From: Lachnospiraceae bacterium M18-1
Lineage (GTDB): Bacteria > Bacillota > Clostridia > Lachnospirales > Lachnospiraceae
Direction: 5' to 3'
Length of the DNA stretch: 64,000 nt
Assembly: GCA_000403295.2 (NCBI GenBank)
Contig: KE159605.1
Coordinates: forward strand, 1,335,409 to 1,399,408
Positions 56,067-63,175 of this stretch are shown piece by piece. The notes beneath the pieces were generated by a model. It was given only the letters and a program-made list of their open reading frames with translations, did no database searches and was not told the origin of the DNA. Position 1 is the stretch's first letter. Each line of letters begins with the position of its first letter. Both the position numbers and the translations under genes were made by a program.

Positions 56067-56259
56067 CACCTGTACGGTTGCAATCCGGAATCTCAGTTTT
56101 ATGCAATTTATTGCAATAAAACTGAGATTATGGATTAGCAACCTACTCATGAATGAGCAAAAAGCGGCTGCGTTAGCAGACGTAAGAGTGCGTTAGCACG
56201 GTTTTTGCGAATGGATGCGTCGGTTGGAGGCTCTTTAGGGCGTCCAACCGTACAGGTGG
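56067..56259. repeat. Structured dispersed repeat, family A, copy 2
   Basis: The outer stem CCACCTGTACGGTTG (56067-56081) pairs with CAACCGTACAGGTGG (56245-56259). An inner stem CTCAGTTTTAT/ATAAAACTGAG encloses the same GCAATAAATTGC core as copy 1, where the stem is CATTTGCAT/ATGCAAATG. TTTTTGCTCATT and GTCTGCTAACGCAG-like blocks are shared. It lies in the gene-free stretch 55974-56392 between queH and the GntR gene; nothing else is seen there. Confidence 0.75.
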
Positions 56260-56392
56260 AATCTTTGTCAATTATAGCCCCTTTCCAGGCAGTTTTCAAG
56301 CCGTGCATTACAAAATTCAAATGCTTAAGGAACCCGTGCACAAGTAAACTTGCGCAGGGACAATTTTTCATATTGCTGCTGTTGCAGAATTT

Positions 56393-57121
56393 CTACATAA
56401 CATTATACTTCTCCACCGTGTAGCTTAGGATATCGGTCAGGATATAGCTCTCATATATCTCAAAGGGCTTTTCCTGGTTCTCGTGCAGGCAGTAGGAGGT
56501 TGCGTGAATCCGCAGCAACGGCTGTGCCTCCTGCAGTCCCAGGGTCTTTCGGATCTCTTCGCTTCCCATGGTTGCGACAATGTTCTGCTTTACCCGGGAG
56601 ATATTCAATGCATAGAAGGATTTCAGGATATCGTATAAGGAGCATACGTTAAAATTGAAGGATTCCAGCTTGGAAAACATGGCTGCAGGCAGAATGGAAG
56701 TATTGACGCAGCATACATTTTCGTCTGCCATATACAGGCATTTTAGCCTGTATACCTCGTCCTCCGGCGAAAGCTCCAGCAGCTTCGCGCTCTCTTCCCC
56801 GGCTTGTTCCCGGGAAAAATAAAGCTGCTTTCTTCCGGGTTTTTTTCCCTCATGCACGATTGCCTCGGTAAAGCTGTGGATGCGGGAGAGGCTTTCCACG
56901 GAATGTTCCCTCACGAAGCAGCCTTTTCCCTTAATTTTATACAGCTTATTTTCTTTTACCAATTCATCAACCGCCCTTCTCACCGTGATGCGGCTTACCT
57001 GATACATTTCACAGAGCTCGCTCTCAGAAGGCAGTACCTGGTTCGGCTTATATTCCATTGAGTCTATCTTCTGAAGAAGCTCCCTTTTTATCACTTCATA
57101 TTTTGAAACATTGTTTCCCAT
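56393..57121 (-). CDS. GntR/HutC-family transcriptional regulator
   Basis: 242 residues. Winged HTH at about 8-75: YEVIKRELLQKIDSMEYKPN then LPSESELCEMYQVSRITVRR. UTRA ligand-binding domain from about 90 (GKKPGRKQLYFSRE to YILTDILSYTVEKYNV). No Shine-Dalgarno problem is seen. It is the last gene of the ADP-ribosylglycohydrolase-kinase-PnuC set (67 bp after pnuC) and is the likely local repressor, sensing an intermediate such as a sugar phosphate or nucleoside. Confidence 0.9.
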   Translation of the reverse strand: MGNNVSKYEVIKRELLQKIDSMEYKPNQVLPSESELCEMYQVSRITVRRAVDELVKENKLYKIKGKGCFVREHSVESLSRIHSFTEAIVHEGKKPGRKQLYFSREQAGEESAKLLELSPEDEVYRLKCLYMADENVCCVNTSILPAAMFSKLESFNFNVCSLYDILKSFYALNISRVKQNIVATMGSEEIRKTLGLQEAQPLLRIHATSYCLHENQEKPFEIYESYILTDILSYTVEKYNVM

Positions 57122-57188
57122 ATGTCCCCCTGTTCCTGTGGGGTTCTATGTACACTGTCCGGTCCCGCCGGGGTACAAAACAGCAGCC

Positions 57189-57884
57189 TTACCTGTCCTC
57201 TGTCCGTACCTTCTTCGCAATCTTTCTCCAGTTCCAGTATCCGTAAGAAGAATTGCACAGGTTCACGCATTTCATAATAATGATCAGGATGGCGCTCTTG
57301 TCTCCGGACATAAATACCATGATCCACATTACGATAGACAGTGCATTGACGATCACCCACATGAGCCATTGCTCTGAATAACGTAATAAGTATAACATAC
57401 TTGCAATCACAGATACAACCGTTGTCAGAGAATCCATGAATGCAAAGTTTCCGCCGAGCCATACGAGGATTTTCGCGTAGATCAGGGTTCCGGCGATCGT
57501 AATGACAACCGTGCCGGCTGCAAACCGGGGCGTCATGATTCGGAATTTTACTTCCCCGCTGTCAGCAGAGTTCTTTTTCCACATGAAAATGGCTGTGGCG
57601 CTGACCGGAATGGAATACAGCAGGTTGTACATGATTTCCCCGTACAGCGGAATGCTGAAACAGTTAATCGCATACAGCGCGCTGTTGATGATCGCGAAAT
57701 ACAGACCCGCAACCTTTCCTTTTGCGCCGAGAACCAGGTTCAGGCTGCTGGATAAGGTCAGCACCAGCATAAACAGGTCCTGCCTGTTGATAAACCATGC
57801 CGCCGTCTGAAAGATCAGTACAAATGCCAGCCATGCTTTTTCATAGATGCTCCAGTCCTTAAAAAATTCTTTGATCTTATTCAT
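57189..57884 (-). CDS. pnuC: PnuC-type nicotinamide riboside transporter
   Basis: 231 residues with about seven membrane helices. KAWLAFVLIFQTAAWFINRQ, NLVLGAKGKVAGLYFAIINS, NCFSIPLYGEIMYNLLYSIP and QWLMWVIVNALSIVMWIMVF, plus the end MKCVNLCNSSYGYWNWRKI, match PnuC (WxWxxW and NxxYG signatures). PnuC proteins move vitamin-related nucleosides by facilitated diffusion and depend on intracellular phosphorylation. Its start overlaps the end of the PfkB kinase gene, so the kinase may trap its substrate. Confidence 0.88.
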   Translation of the reverse strand: MNKIKEFFKDWSIYEKAWLAFVLIFQTAAWFINRQDLFMLVLTLSSSLNLVLGAKGKVAGLYFAIINSALYAINCFSIPLYGEIMYNLLYSIPVSATAIFMWKKNSADSGEVKFRIMTPRFAAGTVVITIAGTLIYAKILVWLGGNFAFMDSLTTVVSVIASMLYLLRYSEQWLMWVIVNALSIVMWIMVFMSGDKSAILIIIMKCVNLCNSSYGYWNWRKIAKKVRTEDR

Positions 57885-58837
57885 AAGTGCTCCTCCATCC
57901 TTTTCTCAAATGTTTCTTTGTCCATAACCGGGCCCTGTACGCTTACGACTGCGGCGGCCACACGGTTTGCAAGCCGGATGCTCTCTTCCCGGCCAAGCCC
58001 TTTTTTCAGCCCGCCGATCACGGCCCCGATATGGCTGTCCCCTGCGCCGATCGTATCCACCACCGTTGTTTTTACAGAGGGTACTGTGTGAAGCTCGTCT
58101 CCCTCATAATAAACGGTTCCTTTTTCGCCCAGAGTGACGATCACCAGATTGCCTGTGCGGCTGTACAACTCCCGTACCGCGTCCAAAATATCTTCCGCCG
58201 GGACGTATCCGTCCGCACCGCCGCTGTTTCCCGGATCTGGTTGATGGGATGCCCGGGTAAAGTCCATCGCTTCTTTTTCGTTGAGATGGAGAATGGGATG
58301 TACGGAAAAAATCTGTTCCATCACCGCTGCGTCAATGCTGCAGATCACAGGGCCGGGGGCGAAGAAAATCTGTTTGTCCCCATGTCCGCAAAGCCATTCT
58401 CCGATTGCCTGTCCGCCCTGGCCGCAGACCTGATAGCCCGCCACATAAATGCTGTCATATTGATCCATGTCCAGGGAATCCAGCCATTTTTTCTGAAAAG
58501 CACCTTCAATCCCCTGGGCTGTAATGAAGGTCCGCTCCCCGGTTGCCTCTACCAGATCCAGGCAGTATCCGTTGTCCTGGCTGTCGTCCTGGATCAGAAT
58601 GTCATAACCGCACCGCTCCAGCTCCGAACGGATCATATCGGCGTAGGGGCCTTTTCCCACGGGGACGCACAGGTCTGCGGCGCTCTCCAGATTCCGCAGG
58701 GTATTTGCCGCGTTGTAGGCACAGCCGCCGATCACGATCCCTGACTCGCTGCACAGCACGTCCTCGCCGCTTTTGGGCAGGGCTTCAATTTTCATGAGCA
58801 TGTCGATCATCGCTGCTCCGACTACCAGCGTTTTCAT
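57881..58837 (-). CDS. PfkB-family carbohydrate/nucleoside kinase
   Basis: 318 residues of the ribokinase fold. N-terminal GGCAYNAANTLRNL, C-terminal signature TVVDTIGAGDSHIGAVIGGL with the catalytic Asp, and VIVTLGEKGTVYYEGDE. The family covers ribose, adenosine and other nucleoside kinases; the substrate cannot be read. It overlaps the ADP-ribosylglycohydrolase gene by 4 bp and pnuC by 4 bp. That context suggests a ribosyl or nucleoside substrate such as ribose or nicotinamide riboside. Confidence 0.88.
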   Translation of the reverse strand: MKTLVVGAAMIDMLMKIEALPKSGEDVLCSESGIVIGGCAYNAANTLRNLESAADLCVPVGKGPYADMIRSELERCGYDILIQDDSQDNGYCLDLVEATGERTFITAQGIEGAFQKKWLDSLDMDQYDSIYVAGYQVCGQGGQAIGEWLCGHGDKQIFFAPGPVICSIDAAVMEQIFSVHPILHLNEKEAMDFTRASHQPDPGNSGGADGYVPAEDILDAVRELYSRTGNLVIVTLGEKGTVYYEGDELHTVPSVKTTVVDTIGAGDSHIGAVIGGLKKGLGREESIRLANRVAAAVVSVQGPVMDKETFEKRMEEHL

Positions 58838-59832
58838 TTCAGCTTTTCCCTTCCTTTCAGAAGAATCTCGATGTATGCGTCAAAATCCGCATCATTCTGT
58901 TTTTGCAGTGTTTCGATATATTCCGGCCTGATGGAGTCCGCTCCTTTGAACGCGCCGCAGATGGCTGAAGCCATTGCTCCGATGGTATCCGTGTCCCCGC
59001 CCAGATTCGCGCACATCAGACATGCCCGGTTGGGATCCTGTGTATAATAGGCTACGGAAACCGCCGCCGGAACGGATTCGATGATGCATACTCCTGTCCC
59101 TACAATGTCGTAGATCTTCTGGGTGAACGTATCCTCGTCGTCCGCAAATTGTTTCGCTAACTGCAGGCCGATCTTCGTGCGCTCCGCCAGTCTCGGGCTG
59201 TAGCTTTCGCAGCCTTTTTGGTAGCCCATTTCTTCGATTCCGAGGATGTCTTCTATGACCTGTTCAAAATCGTCATTTACGATTGCCGAGCTGACCCCCA
59301 TGGCGATCATGGCTGCCCCGGCAATGGTCACGTCGCTGGTATGGGTGGCCCGGGATACGCCGTATACATAATCCACAAGCTCCTGCTTCTGATCCGGGGT
59401 AAACAGGCAGCCAATGGGCGGTATCCGCATGGCGCTGCCGTTGGAAAGCGCCTTGTCCGTGGGCCTGGTATCTTCAATCCCGTCCCGGAAATTGGCCAGC
59501 GCAATCTTGGAGGTGGGGCCCAGAATGTTGTTTTCCCATGCGTTTTCTTTTTCGGCCCATGCGATCATCCGCTGGGCAATGTCCCTGACGTCCGGCACGT
59601 AATCGGTGGACGCAATGGAATCCAGAAGGACCAGGGCCTGCCCTGTGTCGTCTGTAAACTGTCCGTACTTGTAATTAAAGGCAACCTCGTTTTCTTTCGG
59701 GCCGTCCAGAAAACGGTCGATCTTTTTTCCGAAGAATCTGCGGGCCCGCTCCTTTGCCCACAGCTCTGCCGGCATCCCCATCGCGTCGCCCAGCGCCATT
59801 CCGTACAGCGCTCCTGCAATTCTGTTCCTCAT
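58834..59832 (-). CDS. ADP-ribosylglycohydrolase family protein
   Basis: 332 residues from MRNRIAGALYGMALGDAMGM; AAGGAGAGAAAA precedes this ATG. Binuclear metal ligands lie in YGQFTDDTGQALVLLDSI and ANLGGDTDTIGAMASAICGA; THTSDVTIAGAAMIAM is also conserved. The family cleaves N- or O-ribosyl bonds, from ADP-ribosyl-protein (DraG) to small ADP-ribosyl compounds. As first gene of an operon with a kinase and PnuC it more likely handles a small ribosyl metabolite than a protein; this is inference. Confidence 0.88.
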   Translation of the reverse strand: MRNRIAGALYGMALGDAMGMPAELWAKERARRFFGKKIDRFLDGPKENEVAFNYKYGQFTDDTGQALVLLDSIASTDYVPDVRDIAQRMIAWAEKENAWENNILGPTSKIALANFRDGIEDTRPTDKALSNGSAMRIPPIGCLFTPDQKQELVDYVYGVSRATHTSDVTIAGAAMIAMGVSSAIVNDDFEQVIEDILGIEEMGYQKGCESYSPRLAERTKIGLQLAKQFADDEDTFTQKIYDIVGTGVCIIESVPAAVSVAYYTQDPNRACLMCANLGGDTDTIGAMASAICGAFKGADSIRPEYIETLQKQNDADFDAYIEILLKGREKLK

Positions 59833-60061
59833 TTTTCTCTCCTTCCATATCAACTTGTTATTACAACATGTATTGTAAATTCCAGACAATGGAATGTCAA
59901 TATTCTGTTTAACTTTCAGCATAGCGCATAATTTTTATGGTGTTTTGGTTTGTGCGGGAAAGTAAATTTGTGTAATATATACAAAAAATGAGGCAAGTAC
60001 TTATTATAGAGTACTTGTCCCATTTTATACGGTACATATCTTTATATATTCAATCTGCTGA

Positions 60062-60205
60062 TCATTCAGCCTTTTCTTTTTCTATTTTAGGAAATTTAAT
60101 TCCAAGGATATCAGCCAAGGCTTTCAGAGCTTCTTCCTCGGTGTTGCCATTTTCAGCTTCCCGGTTTAGAAATCGCTGCATCTCTTCTTTCGTCATAGTC
60201 TCCAT
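60062..60205 (-). CDS. Small acidic protein, 47 residues
   Basis: METMTKEEMQRFLNREAENG then NTEEEALKALADILGIKFPK and a charged tail. GGGGGAACT precedes the ATG. Predicted helical, no membrane segment. It stands alone between the ADP-ribosylglycohydrolase operon and a partial repeat B copy, with a TATAAT-type box near 60262 on the plus-strand coordinates. Function unknown. Confidence 0.5.
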   Translation of the reverse strand: METMTKEEMQRFLNREAENGNTEEEALKALADILGIKFPKIEKEKAE

Positions 60206-60300
60206 AGTTCCCCCTTCTCCCTTCCGGGTTATTAGTCTGTTATCTCTTGGACTAATTATAGTATAATCTAAAATTAGAATATTATCAAGTGATTTTCATG

Positions 60301-60354
60301 TTACTTTATTGGCCGGACGCCGGACAGGAGGGTGCACGATGCCGTGTGAATAGT
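60301..60354. repeat. Repeat B, half copy
   Basis: The minus strand reads TCACACGGCATCGTGCACCC, then CCGGCGTCCGGCCAATAAAG, then TAACAT. This matches the first third of the element at 24109 (TCACACGGCGTCGTGCAC and GTCCGGCCAATAAAGTAACA). Hairpins 2 and 3 are absent, so the cut is where the 87-bp copy at 7306 begins. It lies directly downstream of the FtsX permease gene. Confidence 0.65.
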
Positions 60355-60364
60355 TGGAATGTTT

Positions 60365-62233
60365 TTACTCCTTCTCAGACAGCACCAATATCGGCGCCGC
60401 GCACAGATTCCGGCTGATAAAAAAGAGCGACAGAAGGCTGACACCCCCAGTTTCACACAGAGCAGTCAGGCAGACCAGCATCCGCTGATCCACACTGGGA
60501 TTCTCCGATATGGCTTCGTTTTCTACTCCGTCCTCGTTCTTCACCCCGCCCGCATCATCCGGCGAGGTCCCATCTTTCCTGCGGCTATCCGGCATCCCCT
60601 TTGTATAAGCCGTGCTGAATCCTTCATCCTTGCTCTCCGCCGCTTCCCGAACTGCCTGGCTCATCTGCATTCCGGCGGCCGCACCGGCTGCGGAGCAGAC
60701 TGCAGTCAGTACCAGGATTCCGCCCAGCAGGGACATGACGCACTGCCGTTTTGTCATGCCAAGAGCCTGCTCGACAGCGGTTCGCCGTCTCTGTTTGAGG
60801 ATCATAAAATACATGAGAAACGCAATGGTCGCAAGCAGCAGCGCAAGTCCCGCAAAAAAGAGGGCGGCTGCCACGATGCGGGTATTTTTCATTTTGGATG
60901 CAAATGTTTCATATCCGCCGTCGTCAAATTCGATCTCCAGGAGACTGCTTTCGGGAAGCTTCGAAAATTCTTCCATGAATCTGCCGATAGAGCCGTTTTT
61001 GATGCGGAAGGAAGTGTTGTATGCCTGCATCGGCCCGCGAGCCGTCACATGGTCTTTAAAATCTTCCGAAACGGAGCGTTCCGGGACAAAGATCTGGTTT
61101 TCTGCAAATGCGTGAGGATCATTTGTCAGGGTAACCGAATAGGAGTAGATACCGACGATCTCATATCCTCCTTCCCAAAACGGGTTCAGAATATTTCCGT
61201 CGGCGTCTATTGCCTCCATATCCATCCCTCCCGTGACGAAGGCCACCTGGCACAGGGGATATTTATAATCAGCGAAATAAAACTGCAGCGGGAGCGTATC
61301 CCCCACCTGCAGATTGTTTTTCTGCGCAAATGTCTGTGGGATCAGGCACACCCTGCCGCCCTTTTCGTATTCCTCCGGGGTGATCCTGCGTCCCTCTGCA
61401 AGCGCCGCCTCCCCGTCATGAAACGGCCGCAGAAGCTGCAGGTCGCTGACCGGCGTCACGGGCATCATTTTCTCCTTGCAGGTTTCCAGCATTTCGGCGA
61501 TGCGTTCCCAGACTGCACCTTCCGCGGTATCATAGAAGCCGTCGCCTGCCTCATACCAGAGCCGGGTCTGGTTTTCATAAATCCGCAGGGGCATATATTC
61601 GATTCCTTCAAAGCCTTCATGTCTATCTGCATTTACGGGATTCATACCCATGTATGTGATATAGGTGGTTCCGGCTTTCAGGGAATCCGGCTGCTCTGTC
61701 CTGTGGTCGCAGAAGTAAATCTTTTTTCCCAGAAGGGACCTGGTGCCCCAGAATACACGTACCACCTCCGCAGGAACCGGACGGTCCGGCACACAGTCCT
61801 CCAGCGGGCGGATCTCTGCCAGGGATACGCCGGTAATGCTCTCCTCCGTCAGCTCCCCGCCGGTTCGATTTCCCGGGGAAACCGCACCGAAATACGGGCG
61901 CTGCCGCGGCGGACTGATGTATTCGATATCCAGACTTTCCAGAATGTCCGGTGTCAGATATTCTCCGTATCTCCTGGTTTCCTGATACATATAATCCTTC
62001 AATCCGGCATCCCACCACTGCTCCATGACGGTACTCTGCTCCTTTTGCTCCGCCATGCCGATGGTGACAAAGGTTTCGTCCGCTGCCTTTATTTTCTCCG
62101 CAATCTCAAGCCACAGGTTCAGGCCCACTGTAAAGAGCATCGTGCCGCATAAAAAGATGATACAAAAAATCCCCGTTTTTACGGGTGTCCGAAAAAGTTG
62201 TTTCAAGCTGTTTTTCATCATAAAATTCCTCAA
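60365..62233 (-). CDS. FtsX-like ABC permease
   Basis: 622 residues. One N-terminal helix (about 18-40, VKTGIFCIIFLCGTMLFTVG), a large extracytoplasmic domain (about 45-430), then helices near 440-470 (AALFFAGLALLLATIAFLMY), 490-515 (SLLGGILVLTAVCSAAGAAA) and at the C-terminus (MLVCLTALCETGGVSLLSLF). This matches half of a MacB-like exporter or lipoprotein/peptide efflux permease. It follows its ATPase gene by 21 bp. The stretch about 530-590 (SRRKDGTSPDDAGGVKNEDG) is an unusual hydrophilic insert between the last two helices. Confidence 0.82.
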   Translation of the reverse strand: MRNFMMKNSLKQLFRTPVKTGIFCIIFLCGTMLFTVGLNLWLEIAEKIKAADETFVTIGMAEQKEQSTVMEQWWDAGLKDYMYQETRRYGEYLTPDILESLDIEYISPPRQRPYFGAVSPGNRTGGELTEESITGVSLAEIRPLEDCVPDRPVPAEVVRVFWGTRSLLGKKIYFCDHRTEQPDSLKAGTTYITYMGMNPVNADRHEGFEGIEYMPLRIYENQTRLWYEAGDGFYDTAEGAVWERIAEMLETCKEKMMPVTPVSDLQLLRPFHDGEAALAEGRRITPEEYEKGGRVCLIPQTFAQKNNLQVGDTLPLQFYFADYKYPLCQVAFVTGGMDMEAIDADGNILNPFWEGGYEIVGIYSYSVTLTNDPHAFAENQIFVPERSVSEDFKDHVTARGPMQAYNTSFRIKNGSIGRFMEEFSKLPESSLLEIEFDDGGYETFASKMKNTRIVAAALFFAGLALLLATIAFLMYFMILKQRRRTAVEQALGMTKRQCVMSLLGGILVLTAVCSAAGAAAGMQMSQAVREAAESKDEGFSTAYTKGMPDSRRKDGTSPDDAGGVKNEDGVENEAISENPSVDQRMLVCLTALCETGGVSLLSLFFISRNLCAAPILVLSEKE

Positions 62234-62249
62234 TCGCCGCGATTCACAG

Positions 62250-62302
62250 TTATTTCACTCACATGCGCAAAAACAGCGGGCAGAGCCGTCTGCCGATACT
62301 GC
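62250..62302. repeat. Repeat D fragment inside an ABC gene end
   Basis: TCACATGCGCAAAAACAGCG then GGCAGAGCCGTCTGCCGATA and CTGCG correspond to 37042-37084 of repeat D with a few changes. Read on the minus strand it encodes the last about 15 residues of the ATPase and its stop codon. Confidence 0.6.
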
Positions 62303-62998
62303 GGGGCGGATTCTTCCGTCCTGTACGTGGTATACGATATCCGCCTGCTCCGCGATTCCCCGGTCATGGGTGACGAGGATGACGCAGTAATTTTCCTGAT
62401 CCACCAGATTTTTTAGAATGCGGATGATGTTTTCTCCGTTTTCAAAGTCCAGGTTTCCAGTCGGTTCGTCGGCGAGAAGCAGCTTTGCCCCGGCAGCAAG
62501 TGCCCTTGCAATGGCGACCCGCTGCTGCTCTCCTCCGCTCAGCATGGCGGGGTATTTTTTCCTGAGTTCCCCGGACAGCCCCACCTCTTCCAGCAGACGC
62601 CCGGCCCGCTCCTTTGCCGCCGCAGCCTTTACTTTGGACAGCTCCATGGGGTACATGATATTTTCCTCCACGGTCAGCAGCGGAAAAAGCTGAAAATTCT
62701 GGAACACAATGGAAATCTTTTCCCTGCGCAGCCTGGCGGTGTCCAGCGTGGCATAAGGCTTCCCTTCGTAGAAAATCTCTCCCTGCGTGGGGCGGTCCAG
62801 CCCGGCCAGCAGGGAAAGCAGGGTAGTTTTTCCGCTTCCGGAACGGCCTGTCACCGCATAAAATTTTCCATAGGAAAATGTACAGCTCACGTCCTGCAGT
62901 GCATGAACCTTCTGATATTTGCCCTGATATGTGTAGCTTACGTGCTCGGCTTTTAAAATCTCGTTCTTAAAAATCTCGTTCTTAATAATTTCGTCCAT
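62255..62998 (-). CDS. ABC transporter ATPase, MacB/LolD type
   Basis: 247 residues. Walker [18 protein letters not shown]-loop VFQNFQLFP, signature [14 protein letters not shown], Walker [13 protein letters not shown], switch [10 protein letters not shown]. The normal family end is near residue 230 (VYHVQDGRI); the following [17 protein letters not shown] tail is encoded by repeat D sequence. It lies between two FtsX-type permease genes and should energise both. The N-terminus has a repeated [16 protein letters not shown] stretch before the usual start. Confidence 0.9.
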   Translation of the reverse strand: MDEIIKNEIFKNEILKAEHVSYTYQGKYQKVHALQDVSCTFSYGKFYAVTGRSGSGKTTLLSLLAGLDRPTQGEIFYEGKPYATLDTARLRREKISIVFQNFQLFPLLTVEENIMYPMELSKVKAAAAKERAGRLLEEVGLSGELRKKYPAMLSGGEQQRVAIARALAAGAKLLLADEPTGNLDFENGENIIRILKNLVDQENYCVILVTHDRGIAEQADIVYHVQDGRIRPAVSADGSARCFCACE

Positions 62999-63011
62999 AA
63001 CGTTCCCCTTA

Positions 63012-63175
63012 GTACATCATTGCATTAATTCCGAAGTAAATAGTGTCTGATGTTTACAGCAGCGCAAGACGGAGGAGGGAGGCGATGCTGGTAGCATCGT
63101 TGACTGACTCCAACGCAGCGATGGTGTGAACAGCGGGCACTATTTACTCGGTTATTAATGCAATGATGTGCTAGC
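63012..63175. repeat. Long inverted-repeat element with repeat C core
   Basis: The arm ACATCATTGCATTAAT (from 63014) pairs with ATTAATGCAATGATGT (ending about 63170), and AGTAAATAGTG pairs with CACTATTTACT. Between them is repeat C (GGCGATGCTGGTAGCATCGT). It separates the permease and ATPase genes of one ABC system, and its right edge touches the permease stop codon. Confidence 0.7.

Noticed and set aside
60359..62152. 597-codon plus-strand frame
   Set aside because: Antisense of the FtsX permease gene; the permease frame has membrane helices and a matching ATPase neighbour.
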